Below are positions 59,251 through 64,000 of a stretch of 64,000 bases of DNA, one piece after another. The notes beneath the pieces were generated by a model, which had not been told where the DNA came from, did no database searches, and saw nothing but the letters and a program-made list of their open reading frames with translations. How positions within the stretch are numbered: the first letter of the stretch is position 1; each line of letters opens with the position of its first letter. This DNA comes from Trogon surrucura. Taxonomy: Eukaryota; Chordata; Aves; Trogoniformes; Trogonidae. Position numbers and translations under genes: made by a program. The DNA is taken from contig CM036620.1 in NCBI GenBank assembly GCA_020746105.1, forward strand, positions 40,947,206 through 41,011,205, given 5' to 3'.

Positions 59251-62200
59251 AGCCACATCTCTTGGCACTTATTTCACTTAGCCCTGCAGTCCTTCTCTGC
59301 ACTTCATCTATATCTGGTCCCCATTGCACCACCCTCCCATGTCCTCCCTTGGTTAGAGCCTCTGCAGACCCTGCTCACCCTTCATTATTCATTGTTTTTC
59401 AGTGTCCCCTGATTGCTGTGGATCTCTGACACAGTTGTCCAAAACAGTCTGACAGTTTTTCCCTCTTTTCTAACGTGAATTACCAAAAATTTGTGTTGGT
59501 CTTTCCCAGCTCTTTCAGGTCTTTCTCAAACTGTTGGGATGCCCCATTACCACAGAAGATGTATCATCCCCATGGCAAGGACGCTCCCTGTTGCCTACAG
59601 GCAGAAAAGTTTTGAGGTGGATGTGAACAAATTAAATTCAGAGCAATCAGCAAGTAAAAAATAGACAGAAAAATCCAATAAGCCGTTATCTTACTGCATC
59701 TCTTCTTTCTTGCCAGACCTGCGTGACTATTTTTTTAATTCCTTCAGTGTGAAAACAATTCTAGTACATTCTGAGTTAATTTCTTTCTTTCAACTTGTAT
59801 CCTAACATTATAGATAGTTTAATAATAAGGATACTGGTAAATCCTCAAAGCCAGCTCTACTTATATACCTTCTTAGCTGTTTGTATCTCTGTTTTCCAAG
59901 TTAATTCAGCTAGACTATTCATGATTATTAAGTGGCTGTACTTGTTAGCAGGGCAAAAGTTAAACAATTAAGTAATAAACAAAGAGATGTGCAAGAAAGA
60001 AATTAGAAGTCTAATTTATAAATTTATCATAAAGGCCAGATCCTGTCTTTATGCTGAAGATTTAAATGGAAAGGTCAGACTTTAATATTCTCTTTGACTC
60101 ATCAGATATGCTATTAAATGTCAGGACTTTACTAAGGTGCATACTAAATTAGTCTGCAGTATTTTCGTGTCTCAGTCTTTGTCTGGACCTGTTGTTTTTC
60201 TGAAGTGGCAGAAGACAGGTTATTATTTTAAAGTTTGCCACAGTAAGTGTACTCTGGGAATTTTGGAGGGGGAAATGAGTCACAGTTTTTGTATGAGCAT
60301 AAAATCCTCAACAGAAATGGTGTTTCTCACCATTGTTACCCTGAGCTTAAGCATAGAAAGGTTACCTGCTTTCTTCCTCTTCTACTCACTTGTCGTTATT
60401 TAATTGACTGGCCCATCAGTTGCTATGTGCCCTGCAGCTCTCTATTGATTTTCTGGTAAAAAAGTTCACTGAGACAGCTGCACTTGAATGTAGGGGTTTT
60501 TGTTGTTGTTGGACTTTGCTTTTGATTAGCTTATACTTGTCTAATGAATCTGTGGTCTTGCAATGGATATATCGTGTAGAAATATATTAAACAATTACGG
60601 TAGCCTGAAAAATTCATTAAGAAATAAAGTAAACATTTATTATATTAGCAATAGGAACCTGCACAGCGCTGGCTAAATAATAAATGTGTCAAAAAGATGT
60701 ATTAATGGAATTTTGCCTGGAAAAGAAACTCAAAATCTCAAAACACTGATTAGGAGGGTAGCAAGCATGGAGACTGAGTTGTTGAATGAAATGCATTAAA
60801 AAGTGTATGTTATTCCATAAGAAGAAATGGATAGATTTTTTTTTCATTTGTAAATTTCAGCTCGACGGTTTTATAACCAAAAAGGAAATTATATTTTTCA
60901 TTAATTTGTAAATTCATTGATAAAGGGAGTTCTGTGCACTATTAGCCTTCTTTTTGTTACAACAAATACTGTATTTTCAGAAAATAAAAGCATTTTGAAC
61001 AGTTAGATTTTTGTTTTATGAGTGAAGTAATTCATCCCCCTTCAGCTCGACATGGAGTGGAAAGGTGTGTGTCTACCTTTTGCTCTGTAATTATCTCTGT
61101 TTGCACATACCTAACACCTATGCTCGTCTAAATCAAGGTCTTTTGGATTAGACACATCCAGTTTGCATGTGTGAAAGGCTTTGCTCCTTGTCAATGCACA
61201 CGTCCAGTTTTTCCAAATTGCGAAGAATTTGGAAAAGCTCCAAATCCAACTCTTTATGGGGCTGTAGAAAACCTCCCTCTGCCAACCGACAAGACACTTT
61301 ATTCTAGTCAGGACTGGAACACGTGATCTCTCAAACCAGCATTACAACTTATCTACTGGTATAAAATCAGTTGTGTATCTAGGCCTTTAGATCAATAGAG
61401 AGTCTGAGCGGGGCAGGAAAGTTACTGATAGAGGGCAACACAGATTAAATTAAATCAGGACACATTCAATTAGGTTTAGCAGAGACATTAGGAGGGAGCA
61501 CAGCGGGGAAAAGAGCAAGAGAGTTGTGACAGAATCACATTACTGCTGGCAGCTGATGTGCACTGTGAGTGTCTGCCTACAGAAATATTATTGATTGACA
61601 CCTGGGCTGAGTTTCTGGTGTGAATATGGGATGCGGTAGTAGTAAAATTGCATATAGAAACAAATAGCAATCTAACACTAGTACAGTAGCTTTATGTAAA
61701 ACATTTGGTTGTTTCAAAGCCACAAGTTTATGAAGGATGTCAAACAATTCTGCCTTTCTCAAGCGTAAAGCCCTGAAGAATATAATAGAATTGCTTTCTC
61801 TGAAACTCTAGAACTACATGCCACATGTAACATTTTAAAATAAATGAACAGAACAGAATGCAGCAATTTAAGTGCTTGTCTGAATAGATGGATGGAGTCT
61901 GGCCAGGAGGTTTTTCTTGATATGAGGGCATATGAAAAAATTGTCCCATTGGCACTGAGAGAGCGATTCTAGCCGGAAGAGTACCTGGTCCTTTGTATAT
62001 GTATACAATTGTGCACTGCCTGCTATGAATTCTTATTTGATTAGAAAAAGTCCCATAGTAGATTGGAAGGAGAGAAGGAAATAGAATACTAACAGATAAT
62101 GTTTTTTTTTCCTTTTCAAATTGAGTAGTATAACTTGAATTGGTTTAGAAGGAATGTTGAGGTCACAGATAATTCTGTTCCTTTGCACAAAACTTTACTC

Positions 62201-62255
62201 ACTACCCACTTAAGAAGTTAATCTCTTAAATAGTTTCAAAAGGTTTTTGAAGTGT
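59251..62255. other. unique non-coding DNA
   Basis: No gene was recognised. One splice-bounded open segment at 60176-60242 is listed separately. Short overlapping open frames near 61488-61955 (minus) have no recognisable domain. Confidence 0.55.
60176..60242 (+). other. exon-like segment, 67 nt
   Basis: TTTTCGTGTCTCAG precedes 67 nt that end at CCACA|GTAAGTGTA, a good donor. One frame is open for 22 codons and includes GPVVFLKWQKTGYYFKVCH. The acceptor is moderate and the peptide is unassigned. The frame stays open past the donor to 60403, so the segment is not constrained by stops and chance is quite possible. Confidence 0.17.
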
Positions 62256-62286
62256 TCATAGAATCACAGAATGCTAAGTGGTTGGA
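62256..62286 (-). mobile_element. CR1 3'-end stub, about 30 bp
   Basis: TTCATAGAATCACAGAATG followed by CTAAGTGGTTGGA matches only the terminal octamers and first bases of the CR1 3' UTR in minus orientation. It would be an extremely short insertion or the remnant of a deleted copy. It lies 75 bases from the 3' end of the next CR1 and has the same orientation. Confidence 0.5.
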
Positions 62287-62360
62287 TACACAATAATTTG
62301 CTCTCATTTACAACTACCTGTGGCCTGTCCAGCTAATTTTAACTAGTTGATGTCTATATT

Positions 62361-64000
62361 TCATAGAATCATAGAATCATAGAATGTTAGGGTTTGGAAG
62401 GGACCTCGAAAGATCATCAAGTCCAATCCCCCTGCCAGAGCAGGAACGCCTAGATTATGCTACACAGGAACGTGTCCAGGCGGGTCTTGAATGTCTCCAG
62501 AGAAGGAGACTCCACAACCTCTCTGGGCAGCCTGTTCCAGGGTTCCGTCACCCTCACTGAGAAGAAGTTTCTTCTCGAGTTTAAGCAGAACCTCTTATGT
62601 TCCAGTTTCAGCCCATTACCCCTTGTCCTATCAGTGGTTGTCACCGAGAAGAGCCTGGCGCCATCCTCGTGACACTCACCCTTGATGTATTTGTAAACAT
62701 TAATGAGGTCACCCCTCAGCCTCCTCTTCTCCAAACTAAAGAGCCCCAGCTCCCTCAGCCTTTTCTCATAAGGGAGATGCTCCACTCCCTTAATCATCCT
62801 AGTTGCCCTGTGCTGGACTCTCTCCAGCAGTTCCCTGTCTTTCTTGAACTGAGGGGCCCAGAACTGGACACAATATTCCAGATGGGGTCTCACCAGGGCA
62901 GAGTAGAGGGGAAGGAGAACCTCTCTCGACCTACTAACCACCCCCCTTCTAATACACCCCAGGATGCCATTGGCCTTCCTGGCCACAAGGGCACAGTGCT
63001 GGCTCATGGTCATCCTGCTGTCCACCAAGACTCCCAGGTCCCTTTCCCCTACACTACTCTCTAATAAGTCATTCCCCAACTTATACTGGAACCTGGGGTT
63101 GTTCCTACCCAGATGCAAGACTCTACATTTAGCCTTGTTATATTTCATTAAATTTTTCCCCGCCCAACCCTCCAGCCTGTCCAGGTCTTGCTGAATGGCA
63201 GCACAGCCTTCTGGTGTGTCAGCCACTCCTCCCAGCTTGTGTGTCATGGTGTCATCAGCAAACTTGCTGATAGTACTCTCTAGTCCCTCATCGAAGTCAT
63301 TGATGAATATATTGAATAATACTGGTCCCAGTACCGACCCTTGAGGGACTCCACTGGATACAGGTCTCCAACCAGACTCCACCCCATTGACCACAACTCT
63401 TTGGCTTCTTCCCCTTAGCCAGTTCACAGTCCACCTCACTACCCGAGAGTCTAGACCACACTTCCTCAGTTTAGCAGCAAGGATGCTGTGGGAGACTGTG
63501 TCAAATGCTTTACTGAAGACAAGGTAGACCACATCCACCGCTCTGCCATCATCTATCCACCTTGTTATATCCTCATAAAAGGCTATGAGGTTAGTCAAGC
63601 ACGACTTCCCTTTGGTGAAGCCATGTTGACTGTCTCTAATGACCCTCTTATCCCTGATACGCCTTGAGATGGCACCAAGGATAAGTCGTTCCATCACTTT
63701 CCCAGGGATGGAGGTGAGGCTGACCAGTCTATAGTTACCCGGGTCCTCCTTCTTGCCCTTTTTGAAGACTGGAGTGACATTTGCTTCCCTCCAGTCCTCA
63801 GGCACCTCTCCCGTCTCCCAAGACTTGGCAAAGATGATGGAGAGTGGTCTAGCAATGACATCAGCCAGCTCCCTCAGCACCCGTGGATGCATCCCGTCTG
63901 CACCCATGGATTTACAGATGTCCAGATTGCTTAATTGGTCCCTAACCCAGTCCTCAGCGACTAAAGCAAACTCCTCCACTGCCCTGACTTCCTCTGGGGC
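62361..64000 (-). mobile_element. CR1 LINE, subfamily A, runs off the right edge
   Basis: A minus-strand CR1 with its 3' end at the left: three CATAGAAT octamers at 62362-62385, then GTTAGGGTTTGGAAGGGACC. The visible 1.64 kb covers the 3' UTR, the ORF2 C-terminal region and most of the RT, and it is still in coding sequence at the window end. It is very similar to the copies at 15597, 18851 and 36605, so it is probably a recent insertion. Upstream coding sequence (endonuclease and beyond) would be expected past position 64000. Confidence 0.94.
62450..64000 (-). CDS. CR1 ORF2, partial; open frame but probably catalytically dead
   Basis: The frame is uninterrupted for more than 510 codons, from the window edge to the stop at 62450. 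It encodes the RT of a non-LTR retrotransposon, which would copy the element's RNA at a nicked target site. Blocks in order are [39 protein letters not shown], the [11 protein letters not shown] region, motif A, motif [16 protein letters not shown], motif C KFADDT, the connection region and the C-terminal [17 protein letters not shown]. Two oddities are visible. Motif A reads [13 protein letters not shown], with the codon at 63518-63520 giving Val where the copy at 38.3 kb has the catalytic Asp. A 9-bp in-frame insertion at 63240-63248 adds MTH after FADDT. The first is expected to abolish polymerase activity. The methionine at 63979 is not the true start. Confidence 0.85.
   Translation of the reverse strand, partial: APEEVRAVEEFALVAEDWVRDQLSNLDICKSMGADGMHPRVLRELADVIARPLSIIFAKSWETGEVPEDWREANVTPVFKKGKKEDPGNYRLVSLTSIPGKVMERLILGAISRRIRDKRVIRDSQHGFTKGKSCLTNLIAFYEDITRWIDDGRAVDVVYLVFSKAFDTVSHSILAAKLRKCGLDSRVVRWTVNWLRGRSQRVVVNGVESGWRPVSSGVPQGSVLGPVLFNIFINDFDEGLESTISKFADDTMTHKLGGVADTPEGCAAIQQDLDRLEGWAGKNLMKYNKAKCRVLHLGRNNPRFQYKLGNDLLESSVGERDLGVLVDSRMTMSQHCALVARKANGILGCIRRGVVSRSREVLLPLYSALVRPHLEYCVQFWAPQFKKDRELLERVQHRATRMIKGVEHLPYEKRLRELGLFSLEKRRLRGDLINVYKYIKGECHEDGARLFSVTTTDRTRGNGLKLEHKRFCLNSRRNFFSVRVTEPWNRLPREVVESPSLETFKTRLDTFLCSII

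Noticed and set aside
1-64000. CRISPR arrays, operons, tRNA or rRNA genes
   Set aside because: No regularly spaced direct repeats, cloverleaf signatures or ribosomal sequences were seen. The DNA is vertebrate in character.

Overview
The window looks like avian nuclear DNA: AT-rich, almost entirely non-coding, and dotted with copies of the CR1 LINE. CR1 is recognised by its 3' end (tandem ATTCTATG or ATTCTGTG octamers, or CATAGAAT on the other strand), by the conserved GGTTGGAAGGGACCT-type 3' UTR, and by ORF2 peptides carrying reverse-transcriptase (RT) and apurinic-endonuclease motifs. A fragment beginning TGTGGTGGTTTGACC resembles a bird ERV LTR. Several very similar CR1 copies suggest a lineage with recent CR1 activity, but species cannot be fixed from this window. 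No complete host protein-coding gene, tRNA, rRNA or CRISPR array was recognised.

Layout. 1-15.6 kb: unique AT-rich sequence with homopolymers, one Z-DNA-type tract and one exon-like segment. 15.6-19.8 kb: two 5'-truncated CR1 copies of one subfamily (here 'A') in opposite orientations. 19.8-29.4 kb: unique DNA, one member of a 104-bp repeat pair and one LTR fragment. 29.4-35.0 kb: two older, decayed CR1 copies on the minus strand, with the second, inverted 104-bp copy between them. 35.0-40.9 kb: a strong microexon-like signal, a polypyrimidine tract, a long subfamily A CR1 (endonuclease to 3' end) interrupted by an antisense subfamily 'B' CR1, then an old CR1 stub joined to a 21-bp-arm perfect hairpin. 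40.9-58.8 kb: CR1-free unique DNA with one relic of a different LINE RT at 54.4 kb. 58.8-64 kb: a short subfamily B CR1, a CR1 3' stub, and a subfamily A CR1 with a long open ORF2 running off the right edge.

The only proteins readable with confidence are CR1 ORF2 fragments. Each copy long enough to judge has visible damage: a premature stop and a frameshift (36.6-40 kb), FADD changed to FANN (34.4 kb), and a motif A Asp-to-Val change plus a 9-bp insertion after FADD (62.4-64 kb). The nested insertion shows that subfamily B was mobile after the 36.6-kb subfamily A copy had landed. The observations most worth following are the 104-bp inverted pair about 10 kb apart, the hairpin at 40,867-40,911, the non-CR1 RT relic at 54.4 kb, and several splice-site-bounded open segments that could be exons of a gene with large introns.
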